Shown here: piece by piece, positions 51,099 to 58,966 of the stretch
How the letters are laid out: each line of letters begins with the position of its first letter
Numbering within the stretch: position 1 is the stretch's first letter
NCBI RefSeq assembly: GCF_965277665.1
Contig: NZ_OZ255835.1
Span: 62,001 to 126,000, forward strand
Origin: Lichenicoccus sp965277665
GTDB taxonomy: Bacteria; Pseudomonadota; Alphaproteobacteria; Acetobacterales; Acetobacteraceae
Length of the DNA: 64,000 nucleotides
Reading direction: 5' to 3'
Notes under the pieces: generated by a model
Seen by the model: the letters and a program-made list of their open reading frames with translations, nothing else
Told to the model about the DNA's origin: nothing
Databases searched by the model: none
Translations under genes and position numbers: made by a program

Positions 51099-51764
51099 TC
51101 AGCCCCTGTACGCCCACCCGGCCAACACGGTATCGCTCGCCACCAGCACCGCGCAACTGGAGCCCAGGGCGGCCAGCGCATGGACGTGCGCAGCCTCGCT
51201 GTAGGCGATACAGGCGTCGGCTGCGACAAAGACGTTGAGATCTCGATGGAAGGCGTCGCGCACCGTGCTGTCGACACAGCATTCGGTCGTCATGCCGGCG
51301 ACGACGAGCGTGTCGATGCCGCGCGCAGCCAGGAAGTCGGCCAGTTCGGTGCCGACGAAGCAGGAGTACAGCCGCTTGGCGATCTCCAGATCGCCGGGTT
51401 GCGGCCGTAGCCGGTAGTAGTCCGCGCCCGCGGTGCCTTCGCGGCAGATCGCGGCCGCGGACGCGTCGCGTCCGGTGCGCGCGTGCAACAGGCGAAGCGC
51501 GCGGGGGTCCGTCTCGGGCGCTGTCACGACACGGGCGAACCCGACCGGCACACCGGCATCGCGCGCCGCAGCGACCAGCGTCTGGGTGCGGTCGATCATC
51601 GTCTCGACGCCGGACAGGTCAAGGCCGCACCGGCCCATCGCGCCGTGCGGGCTCGCGAAATCCACCTGGATGTCGATCACCAGCAGCAGGGTCCGCGCGG
51701 CGGAGGCGGCCTCGGCCATCACTGCCGGCGAAAGAGGGTTCAACTCCGGAAGGACAGGGGTCAT
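51099..51764 (-). CDS. Isochorismatase-fold cysteine hydrolase (RutB/N-carbamoylsarcosine amidase-like)
   Basis: The 221-residue protein has the catalytic triad of this family: Asp in LLLVIDIQVDFASPHG, Lys in EIAKRLYSCFVG and the nucleophile Cys in VVAGMTTECCVDSTVRDAFH. Relatives are ureidoacrylate amidohydrolase RutB, nicotinamidase and N-carbamoylsarcosine amidase. Next to a RutA-like monooxygenase it may release ammonia or carbamate from a ring-opened ureide. It is divergent from the AraC gene (125-bp gap) and about 260 bp upstream of the MFS gene. Confidence 0.87.
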   Translation of the reverse strand: MTPVLPELNPLSPAVMAEAASAARTLLLVIDIQVDFASPHGAMGRCGLDLSGVETMIDRTQTLVAAARDAGVPVGFARVVTAPETDPRALRLLHARTGRDASAAAICREGTAGADYYRLRPQPGDLEIAKRLYSCFVGTELADFLAARGIDTLVVAGMTTECCVDSTVRDAFHRDLNVFVAADACIAYSEAAHVHALAALGSSCAVLVASDTVLAGWAYRG

Positions 51765-51889
51765 GACCGGGAGAACCCGTGCCGGCGGACGGCGGCGGAC
51801 CGGAAGGTTAGCATGGGCCAGGTCCCTTGAGGTGGCGGCTGCGGTCGTTCCCAGGGTAGCGTCCGTAGCATGCTGGCGCGGATCAGGTC

Positions 51890-52954
51890 ATGAAGGCTTG
51901 GAAGTTCGACATTGAGTCGCAGGGGCATGTCCGCGATCCGGCCGAGCGGCTTGCCCTCTGGCAGGATGTGCTGGGCCGGCTGTCGCTGCCCGCATCGCGC
52001 CCACTGGCGAACGGCGGCGAGATTGCCGGCCGTGTGACGTGCCTCGTTTCGCCGCTTGGCATCGAAATGGCTCGCCTCGATGCCGGCCCGCAGGAAATTT
52101 CCGGGCGCTACGCAAAGCAGCCGGACGGCATCTGGCTAGCGCAGTTGCTGAAGGGCGAGGGCACGCTGCGCGGTGATGGTGCCCCGATCGCGCTGCAGCC
52201 CGGTGACATCGCGTTCGGTCCGGTCGCGACCGACAGCGCGCTGTCGCTGCCGGTCGATTTCTCGCTGCTGTATATCCGCTTGCCTCGCCTTGCACTGCAT
52301 CCGCGTCTGCTGGGTCCTGCCCCCGTGCGCGTCGGCGTGTTGCCGCGGCAGAGCGGCATCAAGCAGATCTTCGCCGGGATGCTGGCAGCACTCGCCAACA
52401 CGCTCGAGGACCTGACCGCCAGCCATCTGCGCCCGCTCGAACTTGCAATCTCCGAGTTCCTGATCGGGGCGGTCCTGGGCGATGTGGCATCGAATCCGGT
52501 GCGGGCTGCCTCGAGCGTCCGGATCGCGTTGTTCCATCGCATCTGCCAGACCATCGAGGCGGAACTGGGCGACCCTGAGCTCAGCCTGACCAAGGTCGCC
52601 AAGCAGCAGGGCATCTCTCCGCGCAACATGCAGAAGCTGTTCGAACTGGGCGACCAGAGCTTCGGACACTACGTACGGGTCCGCCGACTGGAACGTTGCA
52701 AGGCCGACCTCGGCAGTCCGCTGCAGGCGCATCTGTCCATATCCGAGATCTGCTTTCGCTGGGGTTTCAACGACGCCGCGCATTTCAGCCGGGCCTTCCG
52801 CGAGCAGTACGACACCACGCCGCGGGCGTGGCGGAATACGCAGCGGGCCGATGCCCAGGTCGATGCAGAATCCGGGCCGGCCAGGCCAGGCGAGCCGCCT
52901 GCCGCGGCCGATCAGGGTTCCGGCGCAAAACCGATGATCAGAACGAGTAGCTGA
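51890..52954 (+). CDS. AraC-family transcriptional regulator
   Basis: The 354-residue protein has a ligand/dimerisation N-terminal half (about 1-200, LLKGEGTLRGDGAPIALQPG resembling the AraC-binding-domain-2 group). A C-terminal double helix-turn-helix follows (LTKVAKQQGISPRNMQKLFE and ISEICFRWGFNDAAHFSRAF REQYDTTPRAW). It should activate the divergent isochorismatase-to-Rieske operon, the TonB receptor gene, or both. Its 3' end overlaps the end of the convergent TonB receptor gene by 17 bp. Confidence 0.88.
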   Translation: MKAWKFDIESQGHVRDPAERLALWQDVLGRLSLPASRPLANGGEIAGRVTCLVSPLGIEMARLDAGPQEISGRYAKQPDGIWLAQLLKGEGTLRGDGAPIALQPGDIAFGPVATDSALSLPVDFSLLYIRLPRLALHPRLLGPAPVRVGVLPRQSGIKQIFAGMLAALANTLEDLTASHLRPLELAISEFLIGAVLGDVASNPVRAASSVRIALFHRICQTIEAELGDPELSLTKVAKQQGISPRNMQKLFELGDQSFGHYVRVRRLERCKADLGSPLQAHLSISEICFRWGFNDAAHFSRAFREQYDTTPRAWRNTQRADAQVDAESGPARPGEPPAAADQGSGAKPMIRTSS

Positions 52955-55352
52955 TCCTGCCGATGGCCTGGAACGGCGGGATATATTCGTTACTCGTCTG
53001 TGCGGTACCATACGGATCGGTGTAGCGCGAGGTCACGCCGGCCACGTTGCCAAGGTTGGTGAGGGCCACTGACACGAGCCAGCGTGTATGGTCCGGCTTG
53101 TAGCTGAAATACAGGTTGTACAACGGATAGGACGGCACCGAGTCGATGCCGGCATCGTTGAACACCCGGGCGACCTCCGTGCCCCGATAGACAAACTCGG
53201 CGCGCGACAGCAGCGCACCCGGACCGACGTGCATCGTGTATTCCACGTTGATCTCGCCCTGCACCCGCGGCAGATCGGGCGGCAGGGTGCCCTTGATGTT
53301 CTTGGCGGCAGTTTCCACCGCGGCCCAGCATCCGGGGTTGTAATACTGGCCGCCATAGGCGCAGGCGGGGCTACTGGCATAGACCGAGGTGGTGGTGGCC
53401 GAGTCGATTGCCTTGTAGTTGCCGATGACCTCGCCGTTCTCGAGGCTGAACTGCCCGTTGAAGCGCAGCCGTCCCTCGAGCATGCGGTAGCTGGCCTCCG
53501 CCTCACCGCCCCAGACATGCGTGTTGGGCACGTTGGCAATGCCGTAGGCATATGGATACGGATCGTTCTCGATATATTGCATGTTGCGGTAGTCATAGAA
53601 GAAGCCAGCCAGGTTCAGGATCAGGTGGTCCTGGAGCAGCCGGTTCTTGGAGCCGATCTCGAACGAAGTGATGCCCTCGGGAGCAAACGTCAGGCCAACC
53701 ACCTTAGCGTCGGCGTTGCCGTTGACACCACCCGGCTTGTAGCCCTCGGTCACGCTCCCATAGAGCAGGTTCCGCGGCGTCAGGTCGTACTGGAGGTTGA
53801 CGTTTCCGGTCGGGCGTTCGGTGGTGTAGGTCGTGTTCGCCTTGCTGGCACTGAACGCGGAGAAATTATCATCGAACGCGTTGTAGTGATCGACATTGTA
53901 GCGGACGCCGCCGGTCAGGCGTAGCGCGTTCGTGATATGCAGTGTCGCCTGCGCGTAGCCGGCCGCCGTATCCCGGGTGACCGCGGTGACGTTGCCGTAA
54001 CCCAGGTTGGACGGTGGGTTGGTCTCGATGTCGGTGCCGGTCGACAGGTCCGGGTTTGGATTGGTGCCCTCAAGCTCCGATACGAACTGGTTGCTGCGGG
54101 TCGTGAGCAGGAAGATGCCCGCCACGGCGTCGATCCGTCCTCCAGGCAGCGTGGCAACGCTGAGATCCTCGGAATAGCTGTCGATCCCGGTGTTCCAGGC
54201 CGCGACGTCGTCATACGAGTGGAGAATTGCATAGGACAGGCGCGAACTGTCCTCCGACTGGTCGTTGTAGAGATGCTGGTACCCGGTGACAGATGTCAGC
54301 GTTCCGAACGGCAGCGTCCAGGCAAGGTTGATGTGGTAGAGGGAGGTGTCGAGGTTGAACTGCCCCGGGTAATCCTGGTTCACGAGCCGCGGGTTGGCCT
54401 CGGGATCCAGGATGTCCTTCTGTTCCGCTCCGTCCTGTTCCGCACGATACCACTGGGCACTGAACGTCGCGGAGAAGTTGTCGGACGGCTTCCACAACAG
54501 GGCGACCTTGCCGCTAATGTCGTGAGCGTCGTCGAGCTGATATCCGGCAATCGGCGGGTCGATGGCTTGGCCAAAGCCGTCATGGTCGTATTTCTGGAAC
54601 GACAGCCGCACCGCTACCGTGTCGGACAATGGCACGTTCACTTCGGCCCGTTCCTGGAACAGGTTGTAGTTGCCGATCCCCCAGTCTGCCTTGCCGCTAT
54701 AGACACCCAATGTCGGCTGATTGGTCACAAGGTTGATCACGCCGCCGGTCGAACTCTGCCCGTACAGGCTGCCCTGCGGGCCACGCAGCACCTCGACGCG
54801 ATCGATATCGAAAAACGTCTGATCCAGCGAGATCGAATTCGCGAGATAGACCCCGTCGACAAAGAACGCCACGCCAGGCTGCGTCGTCAGCGCATTCTCC
54901 GGAGTCGACGACCCGACGCCGCGGATATTGACCAGGTTCTCGAAGCCGGCGGCCCTGGTGACCGTCAGGCCCGGAACCTCCCCGTTCAGCCCGGCCGCGT
55001 TGTTGATGTTGGACTTGTCGAGCGTGGTGCTGGTGACCGCGGTGATGGCAGCGGGCGCCTTCTGCAGGGTCGACCGCTGTCTGAGTGCCGTCACCGTGAC
55101 CTGCTCGATGCCGCCGCCCGGCGCCGGCTTGTTGCTGCCCTTGGTTGTGGTGCCGGCACTCGGCGCTGCCTGCTGTTTCGCACTGGACGGCGCTTTGGTC
55201 TGGGGCGCTATAGTCTGGGGCGCTGTAGTCTGGGGCGCTGTAGTCTGGGGCGCTGTAGTCTGGGCTGCCGCCGCGTCCGGATGGCCGATCATTCCGACGC
55301 AGAGGCCGGGAATGGCCAGTGCGCCTGACATTGTCCTGAGTGATGCTGGCAT
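52938..55352 (-). CDS. TonB-dependent outer-membrane receptor with Pro/Thr-rich repeat N-terminus
   Basis: From ATG 55352 (MPASLRTMSG) the protein is about 804 residues. A signal peptide is followed by a low-complexity stretch of five A-P-Q-T-x repeats. Then come a TonB-box-like IEQVTVTALRQRS, a plug with VNIRGVGSSTPENALTTQPG, VEVLRGPQGSLYGQSSTGGV and a barrel ending AIGRISYSF. It resembles iron-complex or organic-nutrient receptors of the FyuA/sphingomonad type. It stands in front of catabolic genes and next to an AraC regulator, so an organic substrate is plausible. Confidence 0.92.
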   Translation of the reverse strand: MPASLRTMSGALAIPGLCVGMIGHPDAAAAQTTAPQTTAPQTTAPQTIAPQTKAPSSAKQQAAPSAGTTTKGSNKPAPGGGIEQVTVTALRQRSTLQKAPAAITAVTSTTLDKSNINNAAGLNGEVPGLTVTRAAGFENLVNIRGVGSSTPENALTTQPGVAFFVDGVYLANSISLDQTFFDIDRVEVLRGPQGSLYGQSSTGGVINLVTNQPTLGVYSGKADWGIGNYNLFQERAEVNVPLSDTVAVRLSFQKYDHDGFGQAIDPPIAGYQLDDAHDISGKVALLWKPSDNFSATFSAQWYRAEQDGAEQKDILDPEANPRLVNQDYPGQFNLDTSLYHINLAWTLPFGTLTSVTGYQHLYNDQSEDSSRLSYAILHSYDDVAAWNTGIDSYSEDLSVATLPGGRIDAVAGIFLLTTRSNQFVSELEGTNPNPDLSTGTDIETNPPSNLGYGNVTAVTRDTAAGYAQATLHITNALRLTGGVRYNVDHYNAFDDNFSAFSASKANTTYTTERPTGNVNLQYDLTPRNLLYGSVTEGYKPGGVNGNADAKVVGLTFAPEGITSFEIGSKNRLLQDHLILNLAGFFYDYRNMQYIENDPYPYAYGIANVPNTHVWGGEAEASYRMLEGRLRFNGQFSLENGEVIGNYKAIDSATTTSVYASSPACAYGGQYYNPGCWAAVETAAKNIKGTLPPDLPRVQGEINVEYTMHVGPGALLSRAEFVYRGTEVARVFNDAGIDSVPSYPLYNLYFSYKPDHTRWLVSVALTNLGNVAGVTSRYTDPYGTAQTSNEYIPPFQAIGRISYSF
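55198..55272. repeat. 15-bp tandem repeat inside the TonB receptor gene
   Basis: The unit GTCTGGGGCGCTGTA occurs at 55198, 55213, 55228 and 55243 (the first with one change), with a partial fifth copy at 55258. It encodes a pentapeptide repeat (T-A-P-Q-T, minus strand) between the signal peptide and the TonB box. Slippage here would change linker length by five residues per unit and stay in frame. Confidence 0.85.
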
Positions 55353-55753
55353 GGTCAACCTTTCGGGCGAGGGTGAACCCAATGCGCGGCTGCACATCGC
55401 GGCGCTCCAGCCGGACAGGCTCACGGCCCGTCAAGACCCTTTTTAGGGCAGTGCCTTCCGACCGGACTATGACCTGAGGCACTTTTGTTTGATCGAGACA
55501 CCGAACCGCACCAACAGTCCTCGAAAATTGCACGGAGTTTAGACATGGGTGACGCGGAAAGTACAAAATAGCGGCAGGTCCGGAATCGTGTCGTACCGAT
55601 CGTCGTCGCGATCCCGACGAACCAGGCCGCAAGCGCGGTTCCGGGTGTCAGGCGCCCGGCGGAACCAGGCGTCCCGCGCTGGCGTTCCCGCAGGCGGAGA
55701 TGCTGCGGCAGTGCGAGGACGCTCCGGCCATTGCGGCCAGGACCATCTTCCCG
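55353..55753. promoter_or_regulatory. Upstream region of the second TonB receptor gene
   Basis: The 400 bp between the receptor start and the formamidase stop carry no convincing gene. The part near 55450-55545 is AT-richer (ACTTTTGTTTGATCG around 55481) and is the likely promoter region. I see no clear operator. Confidence 0.4.
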
Positions 55754-56827
55754 CTAAGTCATGCGCGGGAAGATCCCTCGGTCGATGCGGACATGCACAC
55801 CCTGGCGCCCGTCGACCACCTGCGTCACGCCGAAATCCGCAGCGACGCTCATCAGCGAGTAGGCGTCGTTGCGGCTCAGGCGGCGATGGTTCGTGAGCAG
55901 GTCGAGCATGTCGACGGACGCGTTCCGCATCGCCTGGTTGAGATCCTCGTGGAAGCCGTGAACGATCCAGTGCTTCGGGGTCTCCAGCAACGGCGAGTTG
56001 AAGGTGAAGTCGCGCCGCAGCACGATCTGCATCAGAACGTCGAGCGATGCCTCGATCGCGGTGCCGGAAATCTCGCCGTCGCCCTGGCTGATGTGCGGAT
56101 CGCCGACGGAAAACAGTGCGCCGTCGACCTGCACGGGATAGTACATCGTCGCGCCTGCGCCGATGCGCCAGTTGTCGATGTTGCCGCCGTGTCGTCCGGG
56201 CGGGATGGTGCTGGTGCGGCCGGGACTGTCCGGCGCCACTCCGGCCGTGCCGAGATGCGGCCGTACCGGCACCCGGATGCCTTCCAGCGCCTTCTCGCGG
56301 TCGCATTCCGGGCAGCGCGTGATGGTGCCCGGAACCACATACTTGCCGGGGAAGTCGTAGGCATAGACGGCGCTCGCGGTGTGCGCGTTCTCGTCGAGCT
56401 CGTAGATGGTAACGCGCTCCCTCTCGTCGAACTCCTTGTAGAGATAGCCCCAGTTGGCGGCGAGGTTGGAGCCGTAGCGCGAGCGCGGCGTCATGCGCAG
56501 GTAGCGTACTTCCAGCATGTCGCCGGGTCGCGCATCCCCGATCGCGATCGGACCGGTCATGATATGGACGCCGGGAGTGCGGTCGGCTTCCGGAACCTCA
56601 CGGAAGATCCGCGCGATGCTGTCGTCCATCATCAGGTCCGGCGCATCCCCGGCGTGATGCGTGACCGCCTGTACCTGCACCAGATCGCCGCTGCGTATGG
56701 TCAGGGCGGGCGCGAGAGCGGGATCGAAGTAGCCCCAGTGCACGGTCTCTGGACTGGCGCGCAGGCTATGCAGCGCGCCCGGCAGGGTCTCGGAGCGACG
56801 TTCCGCGGAATGGCAGATCAGGGCCAT
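55754..56827 (-). CDS. Acetamidase/formamidase family protein
   Basis: The 357-residue FmdA/AmdA-family hydrolase has VHWGYFDPALAPALTIRSGD near the N-terminus, HIMTGPIAIGDARPGDMLEV, the glycine-rich core RHGGNIDNWRIGAGATMYYP and FSVGDPHISQGDGEISGTAI, the zinc/active-site region. The family hydrolyses formamide, acetamide and similar short amides to ammonia and acid. It may release nitrogen from the final small amide of the pathways encoded around it. It is followed upstream in the same direction by the LigB-type dioxygenase gene, 61 bp away. Confidence 0.88.
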   Translation of the reverse strand: MALICHSAERRSETLPGALHSLRASPETVHWGYFDPALAPALTIRSGDLVQVQAVTHHAGDAPDLMMDDSIARIFREVPEADRTPGVHIMTGPIAIGDARPGDMLEVRYLRMTPRSRYGSNLAANWGYLYKEFDERERVTIYELDENAHTASAVYAYDFPGKYVVPGTITRCPECDREKALEGIRVPVRPHLGTAGVAPDSPGRTSTIPPGRHGGNIDNWRIGAGATMYYPVQVDGALFSVGDPHISQGDGEISGTAIEASLDVLMQIVLRRDFTFNSPLLETPKHWIVHGFHEDLNQAMRNASVDMLDLLTNHRRLSRNDAYSLMSVAADFGVTQVVDGRQGVHVRIDRGIFPRMT

Positions 56828-56888
56828 GGGGCCTCCGGCTGGACGGGGACGGGTGGACGCGACGGAGGCATGCTAATGCACGCCCGGT

Positions 56889-57692
56889 TTAATGCACGCT
56901 CGGTGCCAGCAGGATGCTGGTCATGCTCAGCGACCCGTGCTCGATGTGGTCCGGTCCGAATTCGACGGCGTCCCCAATGTCGCGTGCGCCGAGGACGTAG
57001 AGCAGCGGCCAGTAATGGTCCGGGTCCGGCACGCTCTCCTGTGCGTCCCGGCCGAGCGCCGCGTACTCTATTGCGGATCCCGGTGTGTCGGTCAGGATCG
57101 CGTTGCGGACATGGTCGTTGAAGCGCATCGCCCAGTCGAAGGGCGCGGCGTTGCGGTTGTAAAAGTCCATGCGACGCAGGTTGTGCACGATATTGCCGGT
57201 CCCGACGATCAGCACCCCCTCGTCGCGGAGTGGCAGCAGGCGGCGTCCGATATCATAATGATAGCCCGCGTCGCGACTTGCATCCATGCTCAACTGCACC
57301 ACCGGCATGTCGGCGTTCGGGTAAGCCTTGCACAGGACCGACCAGGTGCCGTGATCGAGACCCCACTCGCTGTGGTCCAGGGCGACCGGCATCGGTGCGA
57401 TCAGATCGCGCACCCGCGCCGCCAGCGCCGGGTCGCCCGGCGCCGGGTATTGCACGTCGAACAGGGTCTGCGGGAAGGCGCCGAAATCGTGGATGGTCCT
57501 CGGCGCCGCCATCGCCGTCACCGCGATCCCCTGCGTCATCCAGTGCGCAGAGATGCACAGGATTGCCCTCGGACGGCCATACTCCCGCTCGATCCGCGCG
57601 GCGGTCGCGGCCCAGCGGCGCGTGGTGGCGTTGGTCTCGAGGGCGATCATCGGGCTGCCATGCCCGAAGAACACGACCGGCATTCTCGCCAT
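56889..57692 (-). CDS. LigB-family class III extradiol dioxygenase (4,5-DOPA dioxygenase/YgiD-like)
   Basis: The 267-residue protein has the iron ligands in VVFFGHGSPMIALETNA (His), ILCISAHWMTQG (His) and LDHSEWGLDHGTWSVLCKAY, plus VLIVGTGNIVHNLRRMDFYN. This is the DODA/YgiD subgroup, single-subunit enzymes that cleave catechol rings of DOPA or other catecholic substrates. It could open a ring produced by the oxygenases in this region. Three 16-bp tandem repeats lie upstream of its start. Confidence 0.88.
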   Translation of the reverse strand: MARMPVVFFGHGSPMIALETNATTRRWAATAARIEREYGRPRAILCISAHWMTQGIAVTAMAAPRTIHDFGAFPQTLFDVQYPAPGDPALAARVRDLIAPMPVALDHSEWGLDHGTWSVLCKAYPNADMPVVQLSMDASRDAGYHYDIGRRLLPLRDEGVLIVGTGNIVHNLRRMDFYNRNAAPFDWAMRFNDHVRNAILTDTPGSAIEYAALGRDAQESVPDPDHYWPLLYVLGARDIGDAVEFGPDHIEHGSLSMTSILLAPSVH

Positions 57693-57754
57693 GGTTCACG
57701 GCTCCTGCTTGCTCCACAAAGGCAAAGCCTATGCAGCGTCCCGGCGCGAGTCTT

Positions 57755-57802
57755 GCATCAGGACGCACGGGCATCAGGACGCACGGGCATCAGGACGCAC
57801 GG
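57755..57802. repeat. Three exact 16-bp tandem repeats
   Basis: GCATCAGGACGCACGG is repeated exactly at 57755, 57771 and 57787, in the gap between the divergent LigB-type and TauD-type genes. It may be a variable spacer between promoters or a multi-copy binding site. Confidence 0.85.
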
Positions 57803-57900
57803 CACTTGTTCGGGCTCATGCTAAAGACCGGACGCCTTGAGGCAAGCGCCCGGCGCTGGATGGCCGTAGCCTGCTTCGACCAGAGCAGGAGTTCGCGGAC

Positions 57901-58764
57901 ATGCAGGCAGAGACCGCTTCGGCCAGTATCTCAATCTCGCCGATGCAGCCGGGCTTCGGCGCGGTAATCCATGGCGTCGACGCGGCGCACGCCGATCCTG
58001 TCACCATGGCCGGCGTGGTCGAGGCGTTCCACCGCCACGGTGCGATCCTGTTGCGCAACCAGACCATGACACCCGACGACCTCATGCGTTTCGTGCGACT
58101 GTTCGGTGAGGCGGAGGGACACAGCCTCCGGCACTTCACGCTGCCCGGTTATCCCGAGATCTTCGTGCTTTCCAACCGCATCGAGAACGGTCGGCCGATC
58201 GGCGCGCATAATGACGGCGTCGGCTGGCATACCGACTACTCCTACAAGGAGAAGCCGGTGATGTGCACCATGCTGTATGCGGTGGAAGTGCCGCCGGAAG
58301 GCAGCGACACGCTGCTGGCCGACTGTTGCGCCGCCTATGATGCGCTTGCCGAACAGCGCAAGGCGGAACTGGGACACCTGCAACTGCATCACAGCTACGC
58401 CCACTTCATGGCAACCCGTGAACATGGCCGTGCGACACTCACCGAGGCGCAGAAGCGGGAGAACCCGGACGTGGTGCATCCGCTCGTTCGCACCCATCCC
58501 GCCGATGGCCGCCTGGCGCTCTGGCCGTCCACCGGAACGGTCGTCGAGATCCTCGGACAGGACGAGCCGTCGGATCTGGCTCTGCTGGACGAGCTGGTCG
58601 AGTTCCTGACGCAGGAGCGCTTCGTGCACCGCCACAAATGGCACGCCGGCGATATCCTGATGTGGGACAATCGCTGCACCCTGCATACCGGCACGTTGTT
58701 CGACGACACGCGGTATATCCGCACCATGCATCGGCTCTGGGTCAAGGGCGACCGGCCGGTCTGA
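57901..58764 (+). CDS. TauD/TfdA-family Fe(II)/2-oxoglutarate dioxygenase
   Basis: The 287-residue protein has the His-x-Asp pair in GVGWHTDYSYKEKPVMCTML, the distal His in WDNRCTLHTGTLFDDTRYIR and the 2-oxoglutarate-binding Arg in HRLWVKGDRPV. FGAVIHGVDAAHADPVTMAG and RHGAILLRNQTMTPDDLMRF are the family N-terminus. It is a second, divergent copy of this enzyme type in the window; the other is at 46277-47101. It is divergent from the LigB-type gene, and the next frame downstream is a truncated glyoxalase-fold gene. The substrate is unknown. Confidence 0.9.
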   Translation: MQAETASASISISPMQPGFGAVIHGVDAAHADPVTMAGVVEAFHRHGAILLRNQTMTPDDLMRFVRLFGEAEGHSLRHFTLPGYPEIFVLSNRIENGRPIGAHNDGVGWHTDYSYKEKPVMCTMLYAVEVPPEGSDTLLADCCAAYDALAEQRKAELGHLQLHHSYAHFMATREHGRATLTEAQKRENPDVVHPLVRTHPADGRLALWPSTGTVVEILGQDEPSDLALLDELVEFLTQERFVHRHKWHAGDILMWDNRCTLHTGTLFDDTRYIRTMHRLWVKGDRPV

Positions 58765-58771
58765 GACGCGA

Positions 58772-58966
58772 ATGACGGAGCCGAGCGCATTGCCCTATCC
58801 GAATGCTCTCAGCTTCGTCGATCTTGCATCCGACGATCCGGCGGCAGCCGGGCGCGTTCTAGGGCTTCTCCCTCAGACGACGGCGAGCGGGCAGCATGCC
58901 GCCTCCAGCCAGGCGGTCATGCCTGTATCCAGCATGGGCGAGAGGCGGGTCTGGATCAGGGAGTGA
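58772..58966 (+). pseudogene. VOC/glyoxalase-fold protein, N-terminal stub
   Basis: The ATG at 58772, 7 bp after the TauD-type stop, opens a frame with YPNALSFVDLASDDPAAAGR, the usual first strand and helix of a VOC-family protein. The similarity ends near 58865, where the frame enters the 3' end of the opposite Xaa-Pro aminopeptidase gene and runs to a stop at 58966. The remaining 90 or more residues of the domain are missing. A deletion or rearrangement joining the two genes is the likely cause. Confidence 0.55.

Noticed and set aside
55198..57802. CRISPR-like array from the short tandem repeats
   Set aside because: The units are 15 and 16 bp and directly adjacent, without spacers, and no cas genes are present.
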